NCBI GenBank assembly: GCA_016208535.1
Contig: JACQXW010000006.1
Coordinates: forward strand, 1 to 39,071
Length of the DNA stretch: 39,071 bases
Direction of reading: 5' to 3'
Origin: Candidatus Terryibacteriota bacterium
Lineage (GTDB): Bacteria > Patescibacteriota > Minisyncoccia > UBA9983
Part shown: piece after piece, positions 15,571-23,246 of the stretch
Layout: every line of letters starts with the position of its first letter
Position numbering within the stretch: the first letter of the stretch is position 1
Program-made: the position numbers and the translations under genes
The notes under the pieces: generated by a model
The model's input: the letters and a program-made list of their open reading frames with translations, nothing else
Told to the model about the DNA's origin: nothing
Database searches by the model: none

Positions 15571-15598
15571 AGTAATTAGTAATTAGTAATTAGTAATT
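15571..15598. repeat. Heptad tandem array upstream of dnaA
   Basis: Four exact copies of AGTAATT directly before the -10 box of dnaA (15601-15606), so the array fills the -35 and spacer region. Confidence 0.85.
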
Positions 15599-15600
15599 AG

Positions 15601-15606
15601 TATAAT
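15601..15606 (+). promoter_or_regulatory. -10 box of dnaA
   Basis: TATAAT, 6 nt before the ATG at 15613. The predicted transcript starts at or next to the start codon. A DnaA-box-like CTATCCACA is upstream at 15527-15535, a possible autoregulatory site. Confidence 0.6.
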
Positions 15607-15612
15607 CAGGTT

Positions 15613-16977
15613 ATGGCACTGGATTATGAAAAAATGTGGCGAGATACTCTGACTGAAATAGAACTCAATGTTTCCAGAGCTAATTTTTCCACTTGGTTTA
15701 AAAATACCAGTATTTCCGGCATGGAAAACGGCAAAGTTCTTCTTAATGTTCCTAGTAATTTTGTAAAAGAATGGCTGACCAACAAATACCATAAGTTTAT
15801 TATCAAAGCTCTGCGCAATATTAATTCCACCATTAGAGATGTTGAATATTATATTATCTCTCCGTCCGCTTCCTTTGTTAAAGAAGAGGGAAAAATCAAA
15901 CCGCTCCAACCGGCTGTCGAGGAACAACTTGGTTTTAGCGAATTTTATATAGACAAAGAGGCTAATCTTAATCCAAGATACACTTTTGATTCCTTTATTG
16001 TCGGCTCGTTCAACGAAGTGGCTCATGCCGCTGCCTTGGCTATTACAAAAAATCCCGGCACGGCCTATAACCCGCTTTTTATCTACGGAGGAGCCGGTCT
16101 GGGAAAAACCCATTTACTCCAGGCGATTGGAAACAAAATCAAGGGAACAAATCACGGCAATAAAGTTTATTACCTAACCTCTGAAAAATTCGCCACTGAA
16201 TTTGTCAGCGCGATGCAGAACAAAGATATTAATTCTTTTAAAGAGAAGTACAGAAAATATAATCTTTTGATAGTTGACGATATTCAGTTTTTCGCCAACA
16301 AACTTAAAATTCAGGAAGAATTCTTCCATATTTTCAACACTCTCTATGAGAGAAACAATCAAATTGTCTTTTCCTCTGATAAGCCGCCCAAATATATTAC
16401 GGGCCTGGAGGAGAGACTGCGTTCGCGCTTTGAAGGAGGAATGATGGTGGATATCTCGCCGCCAGAATATGAGTCGCGCCTGGCAATTTTAAAAGCGAAG
16501 GTGCAGGCAAAAAACATTCCCATATCTGACGAATCTCTGGAATTAATCGCCTCAATTATTCAGGAAAATATCCGAGAATTGGAAGGCGCCCTAAATTCCG
16601 TCGTCTGCCAACAAAAAATAAAAGAGGGGGCGATGAGTCTTCAAGAGATTAAAGATATTCTCAAAAAAAATACCAAGCCTTTAAAAACCCTGACCATGAC
16701 CCAGGTTATAAAAACAATTGCGGAGTTTTACAATATTGAGGAAAAAAATTTATTCCAAAAAACAAGGAAAAAAGAGATTGTCAAACCAAGACAAATTGCC
16801 ATGTATTTACTGAGAGAAGATTTAAACACTTCCTATCCCTACATTGGTCAAAGATTCGGGCAAAGAGACCATACCACGGTCATCCATGCCTATAAAAAAA
16901 TAAATGAGATAATCAAAAAAGACGAGAGATTAAATCAAGAAATAATAAGTATTAGAAATATTCTTTATGAAAAATAA
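15613..16977 (+). CDS. dnaA: Chromosomal replication initiator DnaA
   Basis: AAA+ protein that binds DnaA boxes and opens oriC. Its 454 residues cover domain I (about 1-85, WRDTLTEIELNVSRANFSTWF), a short linker, the AAA+ domain with Walker A GGAGLGKTH (about 158-166), Walker B LLIVDDIQFF, sensor RLRSRFEGG, and the domain IV DNA-binding signature RFGQRDHTTVIHA. Length and domain order are standard. It is divergent from rnpA and followed by an AT-rich region with DnaA boxes and then dnaN. Confidence 0.98.
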   Translation: MALDYEKMWRDTLTEIELNVSRANFSTWFKNTSISGMENGKVLLNVPSNFVKEWLTNKYHKFIIKALRNINSTIRDVEYYIISPSASFVKEEGKIKPLQPAVEEQLGFSEFYIDKEANLNPRYTFDSFIVGSFNEVAHAAALAITKNPGTAYNPLFIYGGAGLGKTHLLQAIGNKIKGTNHGNKVYYLTSEKFATEFVSAMQNKDINSFKEKYRKYNLLIVDDIQFFANKLKIQEEFFHIFNTLYERNNQIVFSSDKPPKYITGLEERLRSRFEGGMMVDISPPEYESRLAILKAKVQAKNIPISDESLELIASIIQENIRELEGALNSVVCQQKIKEGAMSLQEIKDILKKNTKPLKTLTMTQVIKTIAEFYNIEEKNLFQKTRKKEIVKPRQIAMYLLREDLNTSYPYIGQRFGQRDHTTVIHAYKKINEIIKKDERLNQEIISIRNILYEK

Positions 16978-17010
16978 CTAATTAATAAATAATCCATAAA
17001 TTATCCACAT

Positions 17011-17045
17011 TACTAATTACTGATTACTAATTACTGATTACTTAA
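17011..17045. repeat. Heptad tandem array in the dnaA-dnaN gap
   Basis: TACTAAT, TACTGAT, TACTAAT, TACTGAT, TACTTAA: five 7-bp units immediately after the DnaA box at 17001-17009. Confidence 0.8.
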
Positions 17046-17103
17046 AATTAACTTATCAACATATTAACAGAGTAAATAATAAAAATAAAAAATTATTAAT
17101 TAA

Positions 17104-17109
17104 TATATT
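17104..17109 (+). promoter_or_regulatory. -10-like box of dnaN
   Basis: TATATT, 6 nt before the ATG at 17116. The surroundings are very AT-rich, so a chance match is possible. Confidence 0.35.
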
Positions 17110-17115
17110 ATTATT

Positions 17116-18222
17116 ATGAAAGTAATTTGTTTAAAAAATCATCTTAAAGAGGCGATTAATTTATGTGAAAAAATTACCGGGAAAAATTTAAGTTTGCCGA
17201 TATTAAGTAATATTTTAATTTCCAATGAAAATAATAGAATTTTGAGATTTACAGCCACTAATTTGGAATTAGGGATTGAGGTGGAGATTCCGGCAAAAGT
17301 TGAAAAAAAGGGGAGAGTGGCGGTTCCCGGCGGAGTTATCAATAATTTTCTTGCGAATTTCCTTGTTGAAGAAAATATCACCTTTGAATCCCAAAATAAC
17401 AATCTTTTAATTTCATCGCTAAACAGCTCCACTTTAATAAAAGGTCAGTCTCCGGAAGATTTTCCCATTCTCCCTAAAATAAAGACCGATAACCAGGTTT
17501 TAATTCCTGTTGCTGATTTTGTATCCGGATTAAAGGCTGTTTGGTACGCCTCTTCTTTGTCAAATATCAAGCCCGAGATTGCCTCAATTTATCTTTTTTC
17601 AAGTAAAAACGAGCCATTAACCTTTGCGGCCACAGATTCCTTTAGATTGGCTGAGAAAAAAATCAATTATTCATTTCCCAATCTCGGCTCTCTTTTGATT
17701 CCTTTCAGAACAGCGGCGGAAATTTTAAGAATTTTTGAGGGGAGAGAAGGTAAAATCAAATTAATTTCTGATAAAAACCAGATAAGCCTTGAGTTGGATA
17801 ATATTAAATTTATTTTCCGGCCGACTGAGGGCGTTTTTCCCGATTATCAGCAGATTATCCCCAAAAAATTCGTCACCGATGCGATTGTTGATAAAAATAT
17901 TTTTATCAATTCCCTGAAGACAGCCGGGATTTTTTCCAGCAAACTAAATGAGTTGAATATAATTGTCGGGCCGGACAGCAATTCTGTCGCCATTAAAACA
18001 TCAAATGCGGATGTGGGAGAGCACACGGCGCAGATCCCGGCCAAGATAACCGGAGAGGAACTGAAGATGGGTTTTAATCATAAATATATTTTTGAATGCC
18101 TAGGGCACATATCGTCCCAAAAAATTCTTCTTCGCTTCAGCGGCCAGGGCAAACCCCTGCTCATCACCGGCGCCGACGATAATTCTTTTCAATACCTCGT
18201 CATGCCTATGAACACGATGTAA
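17116..18222 (+). CDS. dnaN: DNA polymerase III sliding clamp (beta)
   Basis: A 368-residue ring-forming processivity factor. Three repeated clamp domains are visible: the first with LPILSNILI and FTATNLELGIEVEIPA, the second with FAATDSFRLAEKKI and the third with GFNHKYIFECL. The C-terminus YLVMPMNTM carries the expected hydrophobic-pocket M-P-M end. It is followed one nucleotide later by the DUF721-like gene, forming a replication operon with dnaA. Confidence 0.97.
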   Translation: MKVICLKNHLKEAINLCEKITGKNLSLPILSNILISNENNRILRFTATNLELGIEVEIPAKVEKKGRVAVPGGVINNFLANFLVEENITFESQNNNLLISSLNSSTLIKGQSPEDFPILPKIKTDNQVLIPVADFVSGLKAVWYASSLSNIKPEIASIYLFSSKNEPLTFAATDSFRLAEKKINYSFPNLGSLLIPFRTAAEILRIFEGREGKIKLISDKNQISLELDNIKFIFRPTEGVFPDYQQIIPKKFVTDAIVDKNIFINSLKTAGIFSSKLNELNIIVGPDSNSVAIKTSNADVGEHTAQIPAKITGEELKMGFNHKYIFECLGHISSQKILLRFSGQGKPLLITGADDNSFQYLVMPMNTM

Positions 18223-18223
18223 T

Positions 18224-18493
18224 ATGCCCTGGGAAAATATTGGGAAATTTTTAGAGAGGTTCAGTAGTTTTAAACCAACCAAGGGGTTTGTTCAGGATGA
18301 GGCGGCAATGGCTATTGAAAAAGTTTTGAACCTAAAAATTAGTCCTGACGACATTGAATGGCGGACCGGGGTGGTTTATATAAAAATCAAAAACTCTTCT
18401 CTCAAAAACGAAATTTTTCTCAATAAAGAAAAAATTTTAGAAATTCTTAAAGAAAGAGTCGGCACTAAGGCGCCAAAAGATTTGAGATTTTAA
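18224..18493 (+). CDS. Short DUF721/DciA-like protein
   Basis: An 89-residue protein that starts 1 nt after dnaN. The middle and end (VVYIKIKNSSLKNEIFLNKEKILEILKE) match the core of DUF721, the family of the replicative-helicase loader/operator DciA. The N-terminal helix region is specific to this protein. The position directly behind dnaA-dnaN fits a DnaB-helicase partner; many bacteria without DnaC rely on DciA. The identification is by local sequence pattern and context only. It overlaps the end of the convergent PBP1A gene by 4 bp. Confidence 0.65.
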   Translation: MPWENIGKFLERFSSFKPTKGFVQDEAAMAIEKVLNLKISPDDIEWRTGVVYIKIKNSSLKNEIFLNKEKILEILKERVGTKAPKDLRF

Positions 18494-20643
18494 TACCCAT
18501 TTTCTTTTGCCCATTTTGCGACCGGCCATTCCCAAAGCGAAAATTGGGAATCATGTTCCGGATTTTGCGGCTGGGGACCAAGAGGGTTATCTTTGTTCAG
18601 CCAATAGAGAATTTCGTGGATTTGAGGGGTGTCAGCCAAAGGCTGACCAGCCTCGGGCTGGGTGGTTGAAGTTGAGGTTGCCTGTGCCAGCCAGTCTCCT
18701 GCCAAAATCGGCTTTGGTTCAGGCAGGGGAATCGGCTTTTCAAAATTTTCAACTGGCAGTTTTTTAAAAACCTCTGTCAAAAAAGCATTCCATAAGGGAG
18801 CGGCGATAAAGCCAGCCACTTTTTTCTCCATTGGCGTGTTGTCATTATTCCCAGCCCACACCCCCACAGCCAGATTTGGCGTATAGCCCATTACCCAGGC
18901 GTCGCGGTAATTGTTGGTGGTGCCGGTTTTCACCGCCACTGGCCGGTCTGAAAAATAAAGCCAGGACATCTGCCCAAATGCCGGCGCCCTTGCCTCATTA
19001 TCAGTGAGAATATCGGAAATCAAAAGGCTGATGTTTTTATCAATAACCTGCTGGGGAGAGGAGGCAAATTTTTCCAAAGTTTTTCCGTTTCTGTCCTCAA
19101 TTTTTAAAATGCCGGTCACAGGATTTCTCGCCCCGTTATTGGCAAAGACCGCATAGGCGCCGGTTAATTCTAAAGGAGTGACTTCGCCTCCGCCCAAGAC
19201 TAAAGTGAGGCCGTACCTGTCAGGGTCGGTTAAAGAGGTGATGCCCATGTCTCTAGTGGTTTGTAGAGAATCTCTTAGCCCGGCCAGATAAAGAACTTTT
19301 ACTGAGGGGATGTTGATGGATTGGGCCAGGGCATTGCGCAAACTAACCGGGCCGCGAGTTAGGTTGTCATAATTCTCCGGCATATAGCAATCTTCCGGTT
19401 TTACGCCTGGTTGGGGAGTGCCGTCAGGATTGCAAGAGGCGTTGAATTCTGTCAGCAGATCAAAAACAACAGTATTGGGTGTGTATCCTTTTTTAAAGGC
19501 AGTGGCATAGACAAAGGGCTTGATACTGGAACCGGGCTGGCGGTGCGCCAAGGTGATATTAAAATTTCCCTCTTCCTCCACATTAAAATAATTTTTTGAG
19601 CCGACCATGGCAAGAATCTGGCCGGTTTTTGGGTCAATGGCCACCAAACCGGCGTTTGAGGCGTTGAATTTTTCCTTGTTCTCCTTGGCGAATTTTAGCA
19701 CCAGTTCTTCCGCTATTTGTTGGAGATTATAATCCAAGGAGGTGGCAACTCTAAGCCCGTCTTCCTCTATCGCGTCTTTGCCGTATTTTTTCTCCAGATA
19801 AGACCTGATAAAGATTGAGAAATGAGGGGCCTTGAGAGAATTGTCAGCCTTGCTGACAAATTTAACTTTTTCTTTTTTTGCCTTTTCTGCTTCTTCTTGC
19901 GCGACAAATCCCAATTCAGCCATTCTGCTTAAAACCAAATTTTTCCGCTCCTCAAGTTCGTTCCGATGTTCTCCATAGGGAGAGTAATAAGTCGGCGCCT
20001 TGGCTAGGCTGGCAAGATAGGCGGATTCTACCAAAGTCAGCTGACGGGCCGGTTTGTTGAAAAAATTCTGACTGGCCGCCTCAATGCCGTAACTGCTGCC
20101 GCCATAGGGGATTTCATTCAAGTAAAGATTTAAAATTTCCTCTTTGGGAAGCATTTTTTCTATTTTGACAGCCAAGATGAGTTCTTTTATTTTTCTTTCA
20201 ATACTTTTCTCTCTGGTGAAAAACGTGTTTTTGACCAATTGCTGGGTGATGGTGGAGCCGCCCTGTTTTGCGCTGCCGGTGATGAAATCAACAAAGAGGG
20301 CGCGCATTATTGCTCGCAGATCAACTCCCTTGTGCTGGTAAAAAGAGGAATCTTCAATGGCCACGGTGGCGTTTTTGATGTGCCTGGAGATTTGGTCAAA
20401 AGGCGCCACTGTGCGCTGGATGTTTTGATGGATGTCCCATAATAAAATTTTTCCGGTGCGGTCATAGATTTTCGTGGATTCAATCACCTTTCGCTCATTG
20501 AAAGATTGGAGGTCGGGAATTTTCAGATTGCTTGCCCATGTGGCAATAATAAGCGTTCCCAAAGCCACCCCTGCCACGCAAAGCGCCGTCAGGCTGTAAA
20601 AAATCCGAGCAGTCCGCCAACCGGCGGATTTTCTTTTTCTCAT
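18490..20643 (-). CDS. Class A penicillin-binding protein (PBP1A type)
   Basis: Bifunctional peptidoglycan glycosyltransferase and DD-transpeptidase. It has an N-terminal membrane helix (about 13-36); a GT51 domain with VAIEDSSFYQHKGVD (Glu about 97), KQGGSTITQQLVKN and NEIPYGGSSYGIEAAS; then a transpeptidase with SxxK in GSSIKPFVY (Ser about 374), SIN in LAQSINIPS and KTGTTNNYRDAW (about 573). The C-terminal Pro/Thr/Gln-rich tail of about 90 residues lies outside the enzyme domains. Two small palindromic insertions are present, one just after the start codon (KSAGWRTA, 20613-20628) and one in the tail (QPLAD, 18631-18647). Confidence 0.96.
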   Translation of the reverse strand: MRKRKSAGWRTARIFYSLTALCVAGVALGTLIIATWASNLKIPDLQSFNERKVIESTKIYDRTGKILLWDIHQNIQRTVAPFDQISRHIKNATVAIEDSSFYQHKGVDLRAIMRALFVDFITGSAKQGGSTITQQLVKNTFFTREKSIERKIKELILAVKIEKMLPKEEILNLYLNEIPYGGSSYGIEAASQNFFNKPARQLTLVESAYLASLAKAPTYYSPYGEHRNELEERKNLVLSRMAELGFVAQEEAEKAKKEKVKFVSKADNSLKAPHFSIFIRSYLEKKYGKDAIEEDGLRVATSLDYNLQQIAEELVLKFAKENKEKFNASNAGLVAIDPKTGQILAMVGSKNYFNVEEEGNFNITLAHRQPGSSIKPFVYATAFKKGYTPNTVVFDLLTEFNASCNPDGTPQPGVKPEDCYMPENYDNLTRGPVSLRNALAQSINIPSVKVLYLAGLRDSLQTTRDMGITSLTDPDRYGLTLVLGGGEVTPLELTGAYAVFANNGARNPVTGILKIEDRNGKTLEKFASSPQQVIDKNISLLISDILTDNEARAPAFGQMSWLYFSDRPVAVKTGTTNNYRDAWVMGYTPNLAVGVWAGNNDNTPMEKKVAGFIAAPLWNAFLTEVFKKLPVENFEKPIPLPEPKPILAGDWLAQATSTSTTQPEAGQPLADTPQIHEILYWLNKDNPLGPQPQNPEHDSQFSLWEWPVAKWAKENGY
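18631..18647. repeat. Palindromic insertion in the PBP1A tail
   Basis: GTCAGCC-AAA-GGCTGAC, perfect 7-bp arms, immediately followed by a second hairpin CCAGCC-TC-GGGCTGG (18647-18661). It encodes part of PEAGQPLADTP. Confidence 0.6.
20613..20628. repeat. Palindromic insertion at the PBP1A N-terminus
   Basis: TCCGCCAACCGGCGGA, a variant of the TCCGCCAGCTGGCGGA element, encoding SAGWR shortly after the start codon. Confidence 0.6.
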
Positions 20644-20657
20644 GCGTTAGATTATGC

Positions 20658-20663
20658 TATGAT
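20658..20663 (+). promoter_or_regulatory. Extended -10 box of tyrS
   Basis: TGcTATGAT with 6 nt between the box and the ATG at 20670. Confidence 0.5.
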
Positions 20664-20669
20664 TTTATT

Positions 20670-21815
20670 ATGGATGCAATAGAAAAATTATTAACTCGCG
20701 GGGTAGAGGAGGTGATGGAGAGAGAGCATTTGGAGAGGCGGTTGCGGGCCGGCGAAAAATTAAGAATCAAGCATGGCGCTGACCCGACGGCGCCGGATTT
20801 GCATCTTGGCCACGCGGTGGTGATGCGCAAACTGAAGGAGCTTCAAGACCTCGGCCATAAAATAATTTTTATCATTGGCGATTTTACCGCCAAAATAGGC
20901 GACCCGTCCGGAAGAGCAATAACCCGGCCGGTTCTTTCCGATAAAGAAATAAAAAACAACGCCAAGACTTATTTCCAGCAGGTCGGAAAAATTTTAAACA
21001 TTAAAAAAACGGAAATACATTACAATGGCGAGTGGTTTGCCAAAGAGGGATGGAAAGAGGTTTTGGAACTGACGGAAAAGTTCTCCTTGCACAGGATTTT
21101 GGAGCGCGACGATTTTGAGAGGCGCATTGAATCAGGGACGGAGTTTTCCGTTTCGGAAATTTTATATCCCGTAATGCAGGCGTATGATTCCGTGAAAATA
21201 AAAGCGGACGTTGAAATCGGCGGCACAGACCAGAAGTTCAATATGCTGGCAGGCCGGGCGCTGCAGAGAAGAGTCGGCATGGCTGAGCAAGATATCATTA
21301 CGGTTCCGCTTCTAAGGGGTATTGATGGCGTTAAAAAAATGTCAAAATCAGTTGGCAATTACATCGGCATTACCGAGGCGCCAGATTCGCAATACGGCAA
21401 GATTATGTCCATTCCGGATAAATTGCTTCCGGAATATTTTGAACTGCTTACAGATTTGGTTTTTGATAAAAATGAAAATCCGCGCGATGCCAAAATGAGG
21501 TTGGCTTATGAAATCATAAAAATGTTTCATTCTGAAAAAGAGGCGAAAAGGGCGCAGGAGAATTTTATAAAAATTTTTCAAAAAAAAGAAATTCCCGAAG
21601 AAATTGAGGAGATAAGAGTGAGACAGGGAGAGGAACTGGGAGAGGTATTGGTAAAAAATAAAGTTGTTTCCTCAAAGAGCGAATTCCGCCGGCTGGTGGG
21701 AGAAAGGGCTATAGATGCAGATGCCAGAGTGATTAATGACCCCCGTTTTAAAATAGAAAAAGAAATCGTGGCAAAAATAGGCAAAAAGAAATTCATAAAA
21801 ATTGTTCCAAAATAA
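20670..21815 (+). CDS. tyrS: Tyrosyl-tRNA synthetase
   Basis: Class I synthetase that charges tRNA-Tyr. HIGH-type motif HLGH (about 45-48); GDFTAKIGDPSGR follows; tyrosine pocket and dimer motifs in EILYPVMQAYDSVKIKADVEIGGTDQKFNMLAGR; KMSKS at about 223-227; and a C-terminal S4-like RNA-binding domain (about 318-381, with SKSEFRRLVGERAI). The length of 381 and the KMSKSVGNYIG context fit the shorter TyrRS subtype. It is transcribed alone, from a leaderless-type promoter to a 16-bp palindromic terminator. Confidence 0.96.
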   Translation: MDAIEKLLTRGVEEVMEREHLERRLRAGEKLRIKHGADPTAPDLHLGHAVVMRKLKELQDLGHKIIFIIGDFTAKIGDPSGRAITRPVLSDKEIKNNAKTYFQQVGKILNIKKTEIHYNGEWFAKEGWKEVLELTEKFSLHRILERDDFERRIESGTEFSVSEILYPVMQAYDSVKIKADVEIGGTDQKFNMLAGRALQRRVGMAEQDIITVPLLRGIDGVKKMSKSVGNYIGITEAPDSQYGKIMSIPDKLLPEYFELLTDLVFDKNENPRDAKMRLAYEIIKMFHSEKEAKRAQENFIKIFQKKEIPEEIEEIRVRQGEELGEVLVKNKVVSSKSEFRRLVGERAIDADARVINDPRFKIEKEIVAKIGKKKFIKIVPK

Positions 21816-21845
21816 AACCCCTTCGCTCGCGAGCGAAGGGGTTTT
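21814..21845 (+). terminator. Terminator after tyrS
   Basis: A perfect 32-nt palindrome with arms AAAACCCCTTCGCTCG / CGAGCGAAGGGGTTTT. It lies between tyrS and the convergent acidic microprotein and can serve both. Confidence 0.85.
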
Positions 21846-21850
21846 ATTAA

Positions 21851-21991
21851 TCAATATTCTTCTGTTTCTTCTTTTTCGTCATCCTCATCAATTGGCGTTG
21901 GCGAAGGAATATCTGTGTCATCATCGCCTAAATCTAATTCCTCTTCTTTACTAAGATCATCGTCTTCGTATAAATAAAGATCGTCTTTCAT
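21851..21991 (-). CDS. Acidic microprotein
   Basis: A 46-codon frame on the minus strand. About half its residues are Asp or Glu (DLYLYEDDDLSKEEELDLGD..., DEDDEKEETEEY at the end), with a Pro/Thr-rich hinge in the middle and no hydrophobic core. Very acidic short proteins are common in this type of genome, but the function is unknown. Support: an ATG, no in-frame stop in a low-complexity acidic frame, and a position between a terminator and a promoter-like AT region. Confidence 0.5.
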   Translation of the reverse strand: MKDDLYLYEDDDLSKEEELDLGDDDTDIPSPTPIDEDDEKEETEEY

Positions 21992-22073
21992 ATTGGAAAT
22001 GGTTTTAATAAAAATACGACCGTTTTTTAATTAATTTACTTTTTATCAAGAAAAAAATGGTTTGTAAAGCGGA

Positions 22074-22586
22074 TTAAAAATTCCTGTGGATAACTGAGAT
22101 AGAGCAAGTTAGGGCGCAGGCAATGGCATCAATTTCGTCATCGTATTTAGGGGCTTTTTTAAGATTCAAGATGGCAATAGCCATTTTTTGCACCTGTGTT
22201 TTTTCTGCCCTGCCATACCCGGTCATTGCCATTTTTATCTCCAGGGGCGTGAATTCCAACACAGGAATTTTTGCCTTAGCCGCAAGATATAAAATCATGC
22301 CCTTGGCCTCTGCCACTCCGATGATAGTCTTCTGGTTTTTAAAGAAAAATAATTTTTCAACGGCAATTACATTTGGCTTGTGTTTTTTTATTATTTTTTC
22401 CAGTTTTTCTCCGAGCGCTAACAGCCGCTTTTCGTGCGCAAGTTTTTTGTCGGTTGTAACACAAGTAGAATATAGTAAGGTTTCTCGCCTCTTCGGCGAG
22501 TCAGCCGAAGAGGCTGATTTCTCCAAAACCGCGCATCCCATTCTTCCAAATCCAGGATCAATGCCCAATATAATCATAATTTTCAA
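22074..22586 (-). CDS. ruvC: Crossover junction endodeoxyribonuclease RuvC
   Basis: Cleaves Holliday junctions in a metal-dependent, RNase H-like fold. First catalytic Asp in ILGIDPGFGRMG, Glu in VIAVEKLFFFKN, and the final acidic pair in YDDEIDAIACAL. Length 170. The start is uncertain between 22586 and the ATG four codons downstream at 22574 (MIILGIDPG). An insertion, SASSADSPKRRE, lies between the first two strands and comes from a palindromic element (22484-22516). It is separated from yebC by a heptad array, with ruvB next after yebC. Confidence 0.94.
   Translation of the reverse strand: MKIMIILGIDPGFGRMGCAVLEKSASSADSPKRRETLLYSTCVTTDKKLAHEKRLLALGEKLEKIIKKHKPNVIAVEKLFFFKNQKTIIGVAEAKGMILYLAAKAKIPVLEFTPLEIKMAMTGYGRAEKTQVQKMAIAILNLKKAPKYDDEIDAIACALTCSISVIHRNF
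22484..22516. repeat. Double-hairpin palindromic element in ruvC
   Basis: Hairpins CTCGCC-TCTTC-GGCGAG and TCAGCC-GAAGA-GGCTGA lie side by side, and the alternative long pairing CCTCTTCGGC (22488-22497) / GCCGAAGAGG (22504-22513) competes with them. In frame, it gives SASSADSPKRRE. Confidence 0.75.
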
Positions 22587-22668
22587 TTTTCAATTTACAA
22601 TTTTCAAACAATAATTGAAAATTGATTCATTGAAAATTCATTGTAAATTGATAATTGATCATTGGAAA
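22578..22668. repeat. Long heptad array between ruvC and yebC
   Basis: About thirteen 7-bp units, AATTTTC, AATTTTC, AATTTAC, AATTTTC and so on, switching after AAACAAT to the complementary-type units AATTGAA, AATTGAT and later TTGATAA, TTGATCA. The two halves are partly inverted copies, so the region can form a long AT hairpin. Confidence 0.75.
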
Positions 22669-22671
22669 TTT

Positions 22672-23205
22672 TTATTCAGAATTTGTGTAAATTTCTTGTA
22701 TATCATCATGGTCATCAAGTTCATTTAAAAGTTTATCCAGCGCTTCGGCGTCTTGCTCACTTAATTCAATGGTGTGTTTTGGCAGCCATTTTTTATCTTT
22801 GTTTTCAAACGCCCAGAGAACAGACCCGCTTTCCGCCAGTTTGGAATTGTTTTTTAATAAGATATGTTTTATTTCCGCCACAGTGCGGTTTTTATTGTCT
22901 GTAATTCCCTCTATAATAATTGCCGTTCCGCCAGGTCCGTAAGCTTCAAAGCGAATACTTTCTAATTCTGTTCCCTTTTCCTTGCCAGCACCTTTTTTTA
23001 TTGCCCGCTCAATATTATCACTCGGCATACTGGCTTCTTTTGCCTTTTCAATGACAGCGCGAAGATCTGGATTTATTTCTGGATTTTCTCCCTTGCGCGC
23101 CGCAAGAGAAATTCTTCTGGAAATTTTTCCAAAAATCTGGCTTCGCTTGGCATCAGCCGCGCCTTTCTGCCTTTTGATTTGAGACCATTTAGAATGTCCG
23201 GCCAT
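22672..23205 (-). CDS. YebC/PmpR/TACO1 family protein, compact form
   Basis: A 177-residue member of the YebC family (usual length 235-250), whose members act as transcriptional regulators or help ribosomes translate proline-rich stretches. MAGHSKWSQIKRQKGAADAKR, GENPEINPDLRAVIEKAKEASMPSDNIERAIKKG, YEAYGPGG-like FEAYGPGGTAIIIE and KHILLKNNSKLAESGSVLWAFE are complete family blocks. After that only a short segment, ending LLNELDDHDDIQEIYTNSE, remains. About 60-70 residues of the third domain are missing, while the usual C-terminal end is kept. This looks like an internal reduction, not a truncation. Confidence 0.9.
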   Translation of the reverse strand: MAGHSKWSQIKRQKGAADAKRSQIFGKISRRISLAARKGENPEINPDLRAVIEKAKEASMPSDNIERAIKKGAGKEKGTELESIRFEAYGPGGTAIIIEGITDNKNRTVAEIKHILLKNNSKLAESGSVLWAFENKDKKWLPKHTIELSEQDAEALDKLLNELDDHDDIQEIYTNSE

Positions 23206-23211
23206 TCCATT

Positions 23212-23246
23212 AGAATAAAGAATTAAGAATTAAGAAGCAAGAATTA
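23212..23246. repeat. Heptad array between yebC and ruvB
   Basis: AGAATAA, AGAATTA, AGAATTA, AGAAGCA, AGAATTA: five 7-bp units, the last touching the ruvB stop. Confidence 0.75.

Larger units (their letters stand above)
16978..17115. other. Putative replication origin (oriC)
   Basis: The dnaA-dnaN gap. It holds a perfect DnaA box TTATCCACA (17001-17009), a variant TTATCAACA (17053-17061), a 7-bp tandem array (17011-17045) and a highly AT-rich stretch of T, A and few other bases before dnaN (about 17070-17115) that suits an unwinding element. Another box-like CTATCCACA lies before dnaA. The position is typical for bacterial origins; the small number of boxes keeps the confidence moderate. Confidence 0.6.

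Noticed and set aside
15564-17045. CRISPR array suspected from repeated AT-rich units around dnaA
   Set aside because: Units are 7 bp, directly adjacent and without unique spacers, and there are no cas genes.
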